This document shows positions 52,007 to 61,435 of a stretch of DNA of 64,000 nucleotides, piece by piece. The notes under the pieces are model-generated. The model was not told the origin of the DNA. It made no database searches and saw nothing but the letters and a program-made list of their open reading frames with translations. This DNA is from Ardenticatenaceae bacterium (GTDB lineage: Bacteria > Chloroflexota > Anaerolineae > Promineifilales > Promineifilaceae), in the NCBI GenBank assembly GCA_020634395.1, contig JACKBU010000012.1, forward strand, positions 59,252 through 123,251, written 5' to 3'. A program made the position numbers and the translations under genes. The number at the start of each line of letters is the position of its first letter. The first letter of the stretch is position 1.

Positions 52007-52141
52007 ACTATCTACTATAAACCACCCGCCGGCTGCAGGTTCCATTTTGCCGGGAGCGGTAAAAAATCGGGATTGCTGCTAAAGTATGGAAAGGGGAGTG
52101 AGAGGAGGAAACGGCCGTTTTGCAGCCGCACCGAGGTTTCG

Positions 52142-52396
52142 ATGGCAAATGACGAGAAAGAAAACCAACCCAGGGGCACAAACAAGCGCCAGCAGCGCCG
52201 GGAAAGCGACAATAAACTGCTGCTCCTGGTGATTTTTGTCCTGGTTGTGGTAGGCAGCGTGTTGATAGCCTTGATTTTTGGCCGGGAAACCTTTCTGACT
52301 TCCGTTCCCTGTCTGTTGGGCGGCGCGCTCCTTATCCTGGTTCCCTGGGGGTTGTTGACGCTGGCCGAGAAGTGGCGGGACCGGATGGATATCTAA
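52142..52396 (+). CDS. Small membrane protein with two helices
   Basis: The 84-residue protein has a polar, charged N-terminus (MANDEKENQPRGTNKRQQRR) and two membrane segments, about 25-46 (KLLLLVIFVLVVVGSVLIALI) and about 55-73. I recognise no family. GAGG lies about six bases before the ATG, which marks it as a real gene although the frame is open much further upstream. It lies between the divergent sigma gene and the convergent MerR gene, 14 bases from the latter's stop. Confidence 0.65.
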   Translation: MANDEKENQPRGTNKRQQRRESDNKLLLLVIFVLVVVGSVLIALIFGRETFLTSVPCLLGGALLILVPWGLLTLAEKWRDRMDI

Positions 52397-52410
52397 CCGC
52401 GCCGGGCTGA

Positions 52411-53166
52411 TCACTCAGGCCGATTTTCGTTTTCCAAGGCCAAAAAGAGGCGAGCGTAAATGAAGGCGTTTTCGCCGCGGGCGATGAAAAGGAACCCTTC
52501 GTCGTCGTCGCTGAATTCGGGGATGAGCTGCTGGTGGGCTTCGCAGTGGGCTTCTAGTTGGGCCAGTTCTTGCAGGGCGGCAGCTACGGCCGTGTCTTGG
52601 CTGACGATGAGGATGTAATAGGCGTCGTCTTCCTGCCAGATGTGGGTGTGCTGGCCGCGCAGTTGGTCGAGCAGCCGCTGTCCGGCACTGGTGGTGAGGG
52701 CGCAGCCGGCCTGTTCCAGCAGCCAATCGAACATGAAGTGGGACTGTGCCTGGGTTTGGGGGTCGGCGCAGACGCGCGCCAGGAGTTGATCGAAAGCGGA
52801 GTTGCCAGGGCCTGGTTTATGCAGGCGCAAATCGAGCAAAAACAGTTCTAATTCATGCTGCTGCACCAGCAGGGCGGTGATTTGTGCTTCCAGGGCCAGG
52901 TAGCGGTTTTCGGCGGTTTTGGCGACGGTGTCGTCCTGAAGGTTGCCTGTTTCCCAGGCGTGGAGTAACGGCCGTATGTCGGCCAGAGAAAAGCCGAGGC
53001 GCTGGGCACGCTGGATGAGCCTGATTTTAGGCGCGGCGTCGGCCGTGTACAGGCGATATCCGGCCTCTGTGTGATCGTCCGGTGTCAGCAGCCCTTCCTT
53101 TTCGTAGAAACGCAGGGTCGATGTGCGCACGCCGACTTGTTTTGCCAATTGTCCAATTGTTAACAT
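52411..53166 (-). CDS. MerR-family transcriptional regulator
   Basis: The 251-residue protein begins with a clear MerR winged helix: MLTIGQLAKQVGVRTSTLRF, then YEKEGLLTP, YRLYTADAAPKIRLIQRAQR and LGFSLADIRPLL. A coiled-coil follows (about 80-120). The C-terminal 130 residues are longer than in CueR or ZntR, and their three cysteines are not arranged as a known metal site. It may sense something other than a metal ion. The start is the ATG at 53166. A near-perfect GCCGGCC/GGCCGGC palindrome lies about 20 bases upstream. It could regulate the metal ATPase gene 3.3 kb away, but no direct link is visible. Confidence 0.85.
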   Translation of the reverse strand: MLTIGQLAKQVGVRTSTLRFYEKEGLLTPDDHTEAGYRLYTADAAPKIRLIQRAQRLGFSLADIRPLLHAWETGNLQDDTVAKTAENRYLALEAQITALLVQQHELELFLLDLRLHKPGPGNSAFDQLLARVCADPQTQAQSHFMFDWLLEQAGCALTTSAGQRLLDQLRGQHTHIWQEDDAYYILIVSQDTAVAAALQELAQLEAHCEAHQQLIPEFSDDDEGFLFIARGENAFIYARLFLALENENRPE

Positions 53167-53260
53167 GATCCTGCTCCATTGCCGGCCGGGCCGGCAGGGG
53201 GATACTGCCCATTGTAGCGTTCTGGGTGGAAGATGCCAGTGAGGAACCGCCGGCGGCTGT

Positions 53261-56200
53261 TTACCGGGTGATCAGCGGCAAGAAACTGGCTTTTGCCGTG
53301 ACATGGAAGAGGAGCCGGGTTTCCACCAGGCCATAGGGATTTTGCACCGTCAGCAAGATGGCCTTTTGGCCGACGGCCGTCCAGCTTAGCTGTAACGTGT
53401 CGCTGAGGCCGCCGGTGTGGGTAATGGGCGCTGCGCCCTCGATGGTCCAGGTGTAGGTGAGCGGCAGGATGGTGGTCGTCGGTGAGACGGCGGCGGTGAA
53501 GGTATAGGTCGTGTTTACCAGGCCGCTTGGCGGGCCCTCTATCGTCGCCGATAGGGGAGCCTGGGGGGTGCAGGGAACGGAGAAAACGGCCGTTGCCCCA
53601 TAACTCCCTGACTGCGCCAGCACCTCATAATCGCCCAACCCCAGAAAGGCCCGCATCCAATAAAGCATAAACGCGCCATCGCTGCCGGGCGTGACCTGCT
53701 GCACCAACTGGCCGTCCCAGAAAAGGTCAACGGCCTCGCCAGCGGGCCAGTTGAACCCCAGCACACTTAGGTTCACAAGAGCGCCGGAATTGCTGCAGGG
53801 GGGCACCAGTGTGATCTGCGGCGCGGATGGCGAGGTGACGGTGAGGGTGTGGGTGGCGGTGAGGATCGTCTGGTTTTGGGCCGCGGTGACGGTGATGGTT
53901 TTGGGGCCGGGCTGTGACCAGTTGAGCAAACGGCCGTCTACCCCCGCGCCAACTACGGTGAAGGGTGCGATGTCCGTAGCTTCCCAGGTGTAAGTGATGG
54001 GAATGGTGGCGCTGTTGGGAGAGATAACGGCCGTCATCGTCACATCCTGATTCGTCTCTGCGCCCGCCGGGCCGGACAGAGACAGCCCGGTCATCGGCAC
54101 GTCAGACGCTATCTGCCCACAAGAATCGTCCCAACCGAGAAACTCCACCATTAGCCAACTCTCAGGCAGGTTGAAGCCGACGAGGCGGAAGAGGCCAAAA
54201 CGATGAATCTGGACTGCGGCGTTGCTGCCACTGCCGACTGTCTCTTGCCAGACAGGCAGGCGCAGCACCCGGCCCAAATCAACATGCTCTCTCATGGTCA
54301 TTCTGCCGTCGCTTGTGTTGATTGCGCTTGTAGAGTGCGCTACCCAATCACCCTGATTCATCTCGCGGTCGGTGGGATCGCCCGGTTCCACGTAACCAGC
54401 CACAAGCGGTGAGCCATAGTCGGGACAGCTTCCGGGCAGCGGCGTGTAATCGCGGCTGGTGCCGGGCCAGGCCAGGCTGTCTGTCAGGCCAGTCAGACCC
54501 GTGGTACACCGGTTCCAGGCCAAATAGACAAAATCTGAGGGGGCTGTTCCGTTAAAAACCTTGAAAAGATAGCCGGGTTGCGCGTCGGCCAGGGGAACAT
54601 TCGGCTGGTGGTCGACAAAGAGGTCATACATCGGATCTGTTAGTGGGTACTCGAAATAGTCAGGCCAACTATTTACAGCACTGCTGGGATCATCCGGCGA
54701 TAGAACGGAGCGTACTGGTAGTGGAATGCCAATGGGGAACGCGGAGCAGCCGAGGGTGGGGTCGAGAGACGGCCGTTCCGGCGGCAAAACGTACCAGGTA
54801 TGGGTATCATGATTGCCCATCTTCATACGGGCGAACAACTGCCCGCCGTAAAACGGCGTGCAGGTCTCCGGCGTGGGATTGCTGTAATCGCAGGTTTGCT
54901 CGCTGGGCAACGTGATGGTGTAAACCGGAGAGACCCAGCGGTTGTTACACTCGCCGTTGTAAGACGCGCCGCCATCGAAACAACGGCCGGTGGGGTCTAC
55001 CTCACCGCCATACGACACGGCAAAATCGGTGGCGTTTTCATTCACGCCGTCGGTCGAACCGTCCGGCGTAAAGGCCAGCGAATCCATGTAAAACACGACA
55101 GGCGGTTTTGACCCAGCGTCCATGTCAAAATGGGTGACGGTGATGCTTTGCCCGGCGAACTCCGGGCCAATGGTTGCCAGGGGCACAATACTCACGTTGT
55201 CCGTATTGCTGTTGAGGGGGAGAATACCGATGGCTTCAATGGTCACCCCGGCCGGATCATGGCTGCCGGGATTGTTCAGCGTATACAGGTTGCGCTCATT
55301 GGCAGCGCTGGGCACCGTGGCAGTATAGGCTGCCGGGCCGGCCCAAAACTGAAACCCGTTTTCCGAAGCGCCGGAAATTGTGGTCACCTCCAGCAGCAGT
55401 GTGCGTTCGCCAGTCGCCGGATCAATCACCATGTTGGGGATGTCTTGGGACAGGTCAACTTCAAAACTACCTGAACTGGCAGGCACTACAACCGGCTGGT
55501 CATAACTTGGCTGGCCGCCCGGCGACACCCAGCGCAAATCGGTGTCGTGGTCACCGTTATCGCGCACTCCGTCGCCGGTCTGGCCGGTGTAGGCAGCCAG
55601 GGGAATCTGTTCCACCGTACCATTGGCGGCGTCTCGGAAATAAGACAGCTCGTAGCGCGTGGCTGTGTTATAAGCCGGCGTATAGCTGGCCGGTTCGCCA
55701 CAAACGCCCGGCGTGCTGGTGCCCCGGTTTTCGTCCACGCGCACCAGCAGAGGGGGTTGATGTGGTCAATGGTCAGATTAGCCACCGTACCCACCAGGCT
55801 CTCTTCGCCGGTGGCAATCAGGCAGGATTGTTTTTGATTGGCGTCAGCAGACGAGCAGCTCTTGGCGTAAGCGCCGGGCGGGAACAGCGTGGGATCCAGT
55901 GAGGTGGCCAGAGCGGAGTAGGTCACCTCGTCCGAGGCTGCGGCTTGGTTGATGGAGTCGGGGTCAAAGATTTCCACCCGCAAAACATCGTCGGGGTAGT
56001 CGGCCGGGATGCGAATCTGGAAGCGGTAGGTATACGGACCGGCGAAATCCGCCGGGTCTAACCAGGACGTGGCGGGCCAGGTGGGAGTAAGGGGTGAAAG
56101 AGGATCGCCATAGGCTGTGCAAATGTTGGGGCCAAAGACGCTCAGGTGGGCGTCGTTGATGCGCCCTTCGCCGTTACGGCTGACCGGAATGCCAACAGGG

Positions 56201-56334
56201 AAGGGCAGGGCATCGGGTGGCAGGGATGAGGTGGTTTGGGGGGCAACGGCCGTTGCCCGCAGCAACGTCAACGGCAGCAAAAAACCACCGAGACACAACA
56301 GCAATATGATCGTGAGTCGTTTAAAAAGGTGCAT
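53261..56334 (-). pseudogene. Large secreted protein gene broken by a one-base frameshift
   Basis: Two frames form one gene. The first (56334 to about 55757) has a signal peptide (MHLFKRLTIILLLCLGGFLL) and ends ...VANLTIDHINP. The second continues LLVRVDENRGTSTPGVCGEP and runs to 53261. Adding one C to the C5 tract at 55752-55756 joins them, giving about 1024 residues. The protein is extracellular, with Thr/Ser/Pro-rich beta-sandwich modules near the C-terminus that resemble PKD/Ig-like repeats (TNQDVTMTAVISPNSATIPI, then TYTWEA). It ends in SFLPLITR, similar to other secreted proteins here. AGGAGG lies six bases before the ATG at 56334. The break may be a real mutation, phase variation, programmed slippage or a sequencing error. 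Confidence 0.8.
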
Positions 56335-56502
56335 GTCATTCCTCCTGTGAATGTTGTCAAAGCACGATGCCCATATTGTACTGCAATTTGCGCCGTTTTT
56401 TCGGTGGCGGTGGCAGTGGCGGAAAACTGAGGGTGGGTGGGAGAAACGGCCGTGTTCCACCCCGCCACAACACGCATTTAAAATAAGAAAGGCCATATAT
56501 TT

Positions 56503-56531
56503 TTGCTTGCGCCGTCAGGTCGTGCTATACT
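56503..56531 (+). promoter_or_regulatory. Housekeeping-type promoter of the nusA operon
   Basis: TTGCTT (56503-56508) and TATACT (56526-56531) are separated by 17 bases, an excellent sigma-70-type match. Transcription would start near 56538, giving a leader of about 125 bases to the nusA ATG. The leader holds the hairpin at 56572-56595. Confidence 0.8.
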
Positions 56532-56571
56532 ATCAACCGTAGAGCTTCTTAGTTGGATACGTTCGTGACGG

Positions 56572-56595
56572 AAAGTGGGTCTCCCCACTTTTTTT
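56572..56595 (+). terminator. Terminator-like hairpin in the nusA leader, possible attenuator
   Basis: AAAGTGGG (56572-56579) pairs with CCCACTTT (56584-56591) around a four-base loop, and seven consecutive T end at 56595. It lies about 35 bases after the predicted start site and 68 bases before nusA. No plus-strand gene lies upstream that it could serve, so attenuation of the operon is the natural reading. Confidence 0.75.
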
Positions 56596-56662
56596 GTTTT
56601 CTAATTGGGACAATTCACCCTGATTGTCCAAAAATATATAAGAATGGGTAAGGTTGAAATCG

Positions 56663-58681
56663 ATGAAAAGTGAATTTGTTTTAGCCTTCAATGAGATTTG
56701 TGAAGCGCGTGGTCTGCCCAAGGAAGACGTCTTCGAGGCGCTAAAGACCGCCCTGGTTTCCGCCTATCGGCGCGACCTCAATTTGAGCAGCACCCAGGAT
56801 GTACGGGTAGAAATAGATCCACGCACCGGCGAATCAACCATCTTTGCCGAAAAAGAGGTGGTAGATTCCATTATCGATAATCGCACCGAAGTCTTGCTGG
56901 ATGTGGCTCGCCGCGAACATCCCAACGCCGAGTTGGGCGACGTGCTTCTGGTCGACAGCACCACGGCGCAGTTTGGCCGCATCGCTGCCCAAACAGCCAA
57001 GCAGGTGTTGCTCCAGCGCGTGCGCGAGGCCGAACGCGAACATCTCTTTGAAGACTTCTCTGGACGGGAAGGGGAGCTGGTCAACGGCACCGTCCAGAGT
57101 ATCAGCGGCCAACACATCACCATTGGTCTGGGCCGCACCGAGGCCACACTGCCCAAAGGGCAGCAGGTTCCCGGCGAGCGTTACCGTGCCCATGACAAAA
57201 TTCGGGTCTACGTTCTGGAAGTGCGGCGCACCAATCGCGGCCCGCAAATTTTTGTCAGCCGCAACCATCGCAACCTGCTGCGCCGCCTGTTGGAACTGGA
57301 AGTCCCCGAAATTTACAACGGCCAGGTAGAAATTAAGAGCATTGCCCGCGAAGCCGGCCAGCGTTCAAAAGTAGCTGTGCAGGCTTTGCAGCCCGGCGTG
57401 GACCCGGTTGGCGCTTGCGTGGGTATGCGCGGTGTGCGCATCCAAAGCATCGTGCGCGAGTTGAACGACGAAAAAATCGACGTTATCGAGTGGGACTCTG
57501 ACCAGCACACGTTTATTGCGAAGGCGCTCAGCCCGGCGCGCGTGTCGCACGTTTTTCTGGAAGAGCATCCGGAAGATGGCAAGACGGCTATCGTGATTGT
57601 TCCCGATGATCAGCTTTCGCTGGCTATTGGGCGTGAAGGACAAAATGCCCGCCTGGCGGCCAAGTTGACCGGTTGGCGTATTGACATCAAGAGCCTGACA
57701 GAAGCGGCGGCCGAATCGCTGGATAATCTGGATCATCCGCAGGCCAGAGCCGAAGTGGTGAAAAACACCAATTTGATCGAGCTGGTGCAGCAGATTCTGG
57801 ATAAGAAGGCAGCTAACCGGCCGATTACGTCTGAGGATTATCATACGCTGGACCGGCTGGTGAGTGGTGTCTTGGGTGCGATTATTACATCGCGGGCGGA
57901 AAACTTTGAGAAGACCCGTAAGCGCCGCGCCGAAGCGCGCCAGCACGTGCCTGTCGCTGCCTGGCATGAACCGTTGGATACCCTGGATTTGCCGGGTCGT
58001 ATTCACAATTTGCTGCTGGATAACGATATTGAGACGGTGGGCGATGCCATCTTCCACCTGGAATTGGGTGATGAGGTAATTTTGGGCTTCCGCGGTCTGG
58101 GTGAAGCCGCTTTGGAGACGCTGAAGGAGCGGGTGGCTGACTACTATGCCACGCTGACGCCTGCGGAACCGGTGGCTGAAGCGGAGCTTGAGGTAGAACT
58201 GGCTGTGGCGGTGGAAGAGGAAGAAGAAGAGCTGGAAACGGCCGTAGCCGAACTCCTCGAAGCCGAGGTCGAAGAACTGGAAGCTGTCGAAGCTGACATT
58301 GAACCCGAACTGGAGCCAGAACTTATCGCTGTGGAAGCCGAAGCTGAACCGGAGCCGGTGGCCGAAGTGGAAGAGCTGGAAGCCGAATCGGAAGAAGAGC
58401 CGGTAGTAGCGGACGTTCTTGACGATTTGAGTCGTTCGCTGATTGATGTGGTGATCGAGGAAAAACCGGAACCGCAAAAGAAGCCCAAGCCGGGTATTGT
58501 GGTGGTCCATACCGAAGAGAGCAGCGAAGAAGAAGAAGATGAAGAAGAGCGCAAACGTAAAGGGCGCAAAGGCCGGCAGCTCGTCTATAATGAAGACATA
58601 GGCGAGGTGGTCGCCAAACGGAAACGTAAGGGCAGCCGCCGCCGGCCGGAATGGGAAGACTTCGACATCGATGATCTTTAG
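56663..58681 (+). CDS. nusA: Transcription termination/antitermination factor NusA
   Basis: The 672-residue NusA has the usual order. The N-terminal RNA-polymerase-binding domain (KSEFVLAFNEICEARGL) is followed by S1 (GELVNGTVQSISGQHITIGL), KH1 (PVGACVGMRGVRIQSIVREL) and KH2 (LAIGREGQNARLAAKLTGW). A helix-hairpin-helix-like domain (PGRIHNLLLDNDIETVGDA) comes next. A long acidic tail of about 120 residues (roughly 500-615) then leads to a basic KRKRKGSRRRPEWEDFDIDD end. The extension is far longer than in E. coli NusA and is low-complexity. AAGG lies about nine bases before the ATG at 56663; the TTG at 56654 is less likely. rimP, the usual upstream neighbour, is absent. Confidence 0.96.
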   Translation: MKSEFVLAFNEICEARGLPKEDVFEALKTALVSAYRRDLNLSSTQDVRVEIDPRTGESTIFAEKEVVDSIIDNRTEVLLDVARREHPNAELGDVLLVDSTTAQFGRIAAQTAKQVLLQRVREAEREHLFEDFSGREGELVNGTVQSISGQHITIGLGRTEATLPKGQQVPGERYRAHDKIRVYVLEVRRTNRGPQIFVSRNHRNLLRRLLELEVPEIYNGQVEIKSIAREAGQRSKVAVQALQPGVDPVGACVGMRGVRIQSIVRELNDEKIDVIEWDSDQHTFIAKALSPARVSHVFLEEHPEDGKTAIVIVPDDQLSLAIGREGQNARLAAKLTGWRIDIKSLTEAAAESLDNLDHPQARAEVVKNTNLIELVQQILDKKAANRPITSEDYHTLDRLVSGVLGAIITSRAENFEKTRKRRAEARQHVPVAAWHEPLDTLDLPGRIHNLLLDNDIETVGDAIFHLELGDEVILGFRGLGEAALETLKERVADYYATLTPAEPVAEAELEVELAVAVEEEEEELETAVAELLEAEVEELEAVEADIEPELEPELIAVEAEAEPEPVAEVEELEAESEEEPVVADVLDDLSRSLIDVVIEEKPEPQKKPKPGIVVVHTEESSEEEEDEEERKRKGRKGRQLVYNEDIGEVVAKRKRKGSRRRPEWEDFDIDDL

Positions 58682-58692
58682 GGAAGGTTTGT

Positions 58693-58729
58693 AGCAATAG
58701 AGGTAGAGAAGTTCTCTATCTTTATTGCT
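58693..58729 (+). promoter_or_regulatory. Intercistronic hairpin between nusA and ylxR
   Basis: AGCAATAGAGGTAGAGAA (58693-58710) and TTCTCTATCTTTATTGCT (58712-58729) pair at 16 of 18 positions. The stem has no U-run. It may be an RNA-processing or stability element between two co-transcribed genes. Confidence 0.65.
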
Positions 58730-58744
58730 ATATACTGGCTTAAC

Positions 58745-59068
58745 ATGACAAAAAAACAAGGCCGACGGCCGAAGCATGTTCCCCAGCGAACTTGTATGGT
58801 TTGTCGTCAGAAGACGGACAAACGAAGGCTGACGCGTATTGTGCGCACACCCGATGCCGGCGTGGTGGTCGATCTGACCGGCAAGCGAAACGGCCGTGGC
58901 GCTTATGTGTGTGATCAGCCAACTTGTTGGGACAAACTACTGCGCGATCGCAGCATTTTGAATCAGGCCCTGCAGACGGCCGTTGGCGACGACGAATTGG
59001 CGGGCATTGCCGCCCATAAACCGATCCTCGCAGCCCATGGCTTAGATGAGGGATCGTCAATAGAATAG
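58745..59068 (+). CDS. ylxR: YlxR family RNA-binding protein (RNase P modulator type)
   Basis: The 107-residue basic protein has the YlxR core: RTCMVCRQKTDKRRLTRIV, then GKRNGRGAYVCDQPTCWDKL. In B. subtilis the homologue, renamed RnpM, binds RNase P RNA. It lies in its conserved place between nusA and infB. The final 30 residues (DDELAGIAAHKPILAAHG) extend beyond the core and may be a small helical tail. Start ATG at 58745 has no obvious Shine-Dalgarno, and the upstream hairpin ends 15 bases before. Two octamers fall in the gene. Confidence 0.9.
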   Translation: MTKKQGRRPKHVPQRTCMVCRQKTDKRRLTRIVRTPDAGVVVDLTGKRNGRGAYVCDQPTCWDKLLRDRSILNQALQTAVGDDELAGIAAHKPILAAHGLDEGSSIE

Positions 59069-59149
59069 TAAAGATTTGGCTGCTAGACGGCCGTTTAAAC
59101 AACAAGTGCCCGCTTAAGGGTCTCGTTCGCGTAGTGAGGAACTGAAGAA

Positions 59150-60943
59150 ATGACGAAAACAAAAGCATTAATTGAACTCCCGGCTTTTATAACCGTCCGA
59201 GAATTAGCCCATGTGATGGACGTTAGTCCCATTGACGTGATCAAAGAGTTGATGAGCAATGGCATCATGGCCAACATCAACCAGGACATCGACTTTGATA
59301 CCGCTGCCATCGTCGCTGGAGAAATGGGCTTTGAAGTAGTGTCGCAGGCCGAAGCCGCCGCTGCCGAGGAAGAAGAAGTTGACGAAAGCGAGCAGGCCGC
59401 CTGGCGGCGCATTATCGCCAAAGAAGACGCCTCCAACCTCAAATCCCGAGCGCCCGTTGTAACGATGCTGGGCCACGTCGATCATGGCAAAACGTCGCTG
59501 CTGGACGTGATCCGGCAGGCCAACGTGCAGGCTGGCGAGGCCGGCGGTATCACGCAGCACATCGGCGCTTACCAGGTGGAGCAGGACGGCCGGCAGATCA
59601 CTTTCCTGGACACGCCAGGGCACGAGGCGTTTACCTCCATGCGCGCCCGCGGCGCACAGGCCACCGACATTGCCATCCTGGTAGTGGCTGCCGACGACGG
59701 CGTGATGCCCCAAACCCGCGAAGCCGCCGACCATGCGCGCGCCGCCCACGTACCCATCATCGTGGCCATGAACAAAATTGATTTGCCCTCGGCAAATCCG
59801 CCGAAAGTGAAGCAGCAGTTGAGCGAGATTGGCCTGGTCCCGGATGAATGGGATGGCGATACGATGGTGATCCCGGTCTCGGCCAAAGAACGCCTGGGCA
59901 TTGAGGATTTGCTGGAAGCCATCCTGTTGGTGGCCGAAGATATTAATCCTCGCGCCAATCCCAACGCCACGCCCTCTGGCGCGATTTTGGAAGCCAGCAT
60001 TACCCGTGGGCGGGGTGTCATGGCGACGGTGCTGGTGCAAAATGGCACGCTGCACCGGGGCGACACGTTGTTGGTGGGTGAAAATTACGGCCGTATTAAA
60101 TCCATGTATGATTTTCGCGGCCGCGAAATCAAAGAGGCCGGTCCCTCCACACCTGTTGCCGTTTCCGGACTCAAGGATATCCCCCACGCCGGTGAGCAGT
60201 TCACCGTCGTCAAGTCGGAAAAAGAGGCGCGGCGCCAGATTGCCGAAATGCAAGAGGCCAACCGCCAGGAGGCCAACGGCCGTGGCAGCGGCATGAGCCT
60301 GGACGAGTTCTTCAGCCGTTTGCAAGAAGGTGACCTCAAAACCCTGAACCTCATCGTCAAAGCCGACGTGCAGGGTTCCCTGGAACCCATCGTCAATTCG
60401 CTCAAAAAGTTGAGCGAGGAGGAGGTTTCCCTGGACATTTTGCTGGCGGCCACCGGCAACGTCACCGAAAGCGACGTTATGCTGGCTTCCGCCTCCGACG
60501 CCGTCATCTTGGGCTTTAACGTCGAAGTAGATCCCATCGCTCAGGCCGCTGCCAACAGCGAAGGCGTACAAATCAACAACTACAGCATCATCTATAAGCT
60601 GATTGAAGACGTGGAAAAGGCGATGAAAGGCATGCTGGCGCCGGTCTTCGAAGAGGTCTTAATCGGCCGGGCCGAGGTACGCCAGGTCTTTAAGATCCGG
60701 GGTGTCGGTCAGATTGCCGGTTGTTTCATGCGCACCGGCGTTGCCCGGCGGAATGCCCAGGCTCGCGTCATTCGCGGCACAAAGCTGTTGTTCAGCGGGC
60801 CGGTTGGCAGCCTGAAGCACCTGCAAGAAAGCGTGCGCGAGGTAAAAGCTGGCTTTGAATTTGGCGTTAGCCTGGAAAACTGGAATGATTTTCAGCCGGG
60901 TGATTACATTGAATTCTTTGTGACCCAACGCGTGGAAAGTTAA
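59150..60943 (+). CDS. infB: Translation initiation factor IF-2
   Basis: The 597-residue GTPase positions initiator tRNA on the ribosome. A short N-terminal IF2N-like domain (TVRELAHVMDVSPIDVIKEL) replaces the long extension of E. coli IF-2. G1 is GHVDHGKTSLL (108-118), G3 is DTPGHEAFTSMR, and G4 is NKIDLPSA. Domain II and III motifs (KADVQGSLEPIVNSLKKL) and the C-terminal tRNA-binding domain (GVGQIAGCFMRTGVARRNA) follow. This compact form is common in Chloroflexota. Only two octamers lie in it. The rbfA ATG follows after four bases. Confidence 0.98.
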   Translation: MTKTKALIELPAFITVRELAHVMDVSPIDVIKELMSNGIMANINQDIDFDTAAIVAGEMGFEVVSQAEAAAAEEEEVDESEQAAWRRIIAKEDASNLKSRAPVVTMLGHVDHGKTSLLDVIRQANVQAGEAGGITQHIGAYQVEQDGRQITFLDTPGHEAFTSMRARGAQATDIAILVVAADDGVMPQTREAADHARAAHVPIIVAMNKIDLPSANPPKVKQQLSEIGLVPDEWDGDTMVIPVSAKERLGIEDLLEAILLVAEDINPRANPNATPSGAILEASITRGRGVMATVLVQNGTLHRGDTLLVGENYGRIKSMYDFRGREIKEAGPSTPVAVSGLKDIPHAGEQFTVVKSEKEARRQIAEMQEANRQEANGRGSGMSLDEFFSRLQEGDLKTLNLIVKADVQGSLEPIVNSLKKLSEEEVSLDILLAATGNVTESDVMLASASDAVILGFNVEVDPIAQAAANSEGVQINNYSIIYKLIEDVEKAMKGMLAPVFEEVLIGRAEVRQVFKIRGVGQIAGCFMRTGVARRNAQARVIRGTKLLFSGPVGSLKHLQESVREVKAGFEFGVSLENWNDFQPGDYIEFFVTQRVES

Positions 60944-60947
60944 GCCC

Positions 60948-61313
60948 ATGAGCAAAATTCGCCAGCAGCGAACGGCAGAGCAAATCCAGGTCCTTCTCAG
61001 CGAATTGATCCTGCGTGAGATGAATGATCCTCGCCTGCAAGAGCTGACTGTGACCGATGTTACCATCGATAGAGAGCTGCAATATGCCGACGTGTACGTG
61101 CACGCCCTGGGCGACGAATCGCGCCGCGCAGAGGTCATGCGGGCCTTAGATCACGCGACCGGCTACTTCCGACGGGAACTGGCGCAGCGTATTCGTCTGC
61201 GCACAACGCCGGAGCTGCATTTTCATTGGGATCCCAGCCTGGAGCAGGCGGCAGAAGTCGATCGCATTCTGGCCAATTTGGTTATTCCCCCATTGAGTGA
61301 CGAGGAAGAGTAG
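60948..61313 (+). CDS. rbfA: Ribosome-binding factor A
   Basis: The 121-residue protein has the RbfA KH-like pattern: EQIQVLLSELILREMNDPRL, then TVTDVTIDRELQYADVYVHA and HFHWDPSLEQAAEVDRILA. RbfA helps mature the 16S rRNA 5-prime end and the 30S subunit, notably in cold. It starts four bases after infB and fits the classical nusA-ylxR-infB-rbfA order. Length is typical. Confidence 0.96.
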   Translation: MSKIRQQRTAEQIQVLLSELILREMNDPRLQELTVTDVTIDRELQYADVYVHALGDESRRAEVMRALDHATGYFRRELAQRIRLRTTPELHFHWDPSLEQAAEVDRILANLVIPPLSDEEE

Positions 61314-61435
61314 AAGCGTCATTCTTAATTTCTGGCAGGAGCGGTTTGTTGGCCGGCCGAGGGATTGCTCACCGGCCAACGAACTGGCTCGGTCAGCCAG
61401 CAATCAACGTTGTAAACCATAAAAGGATAGTTACT

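Noticed and set aside
51449..52396. 315-codon plus-strand frame
   Set aside because: Only the last 84 codons, with a ribosome site at the internal ATG, look real; the rest is antisense to the ECF sigma gene.
57365..58777. Phe-rich minus-strand open frame opposite nusA
   Set aside because: It mirrors the Glu-rich NusA tail and is not a plausible protein.
59204..60571. Long minus-strand open frame opposite infB
   Set aside because: It has no recognisable domain and infB is unambiguous; high GC creates long antisense frames.
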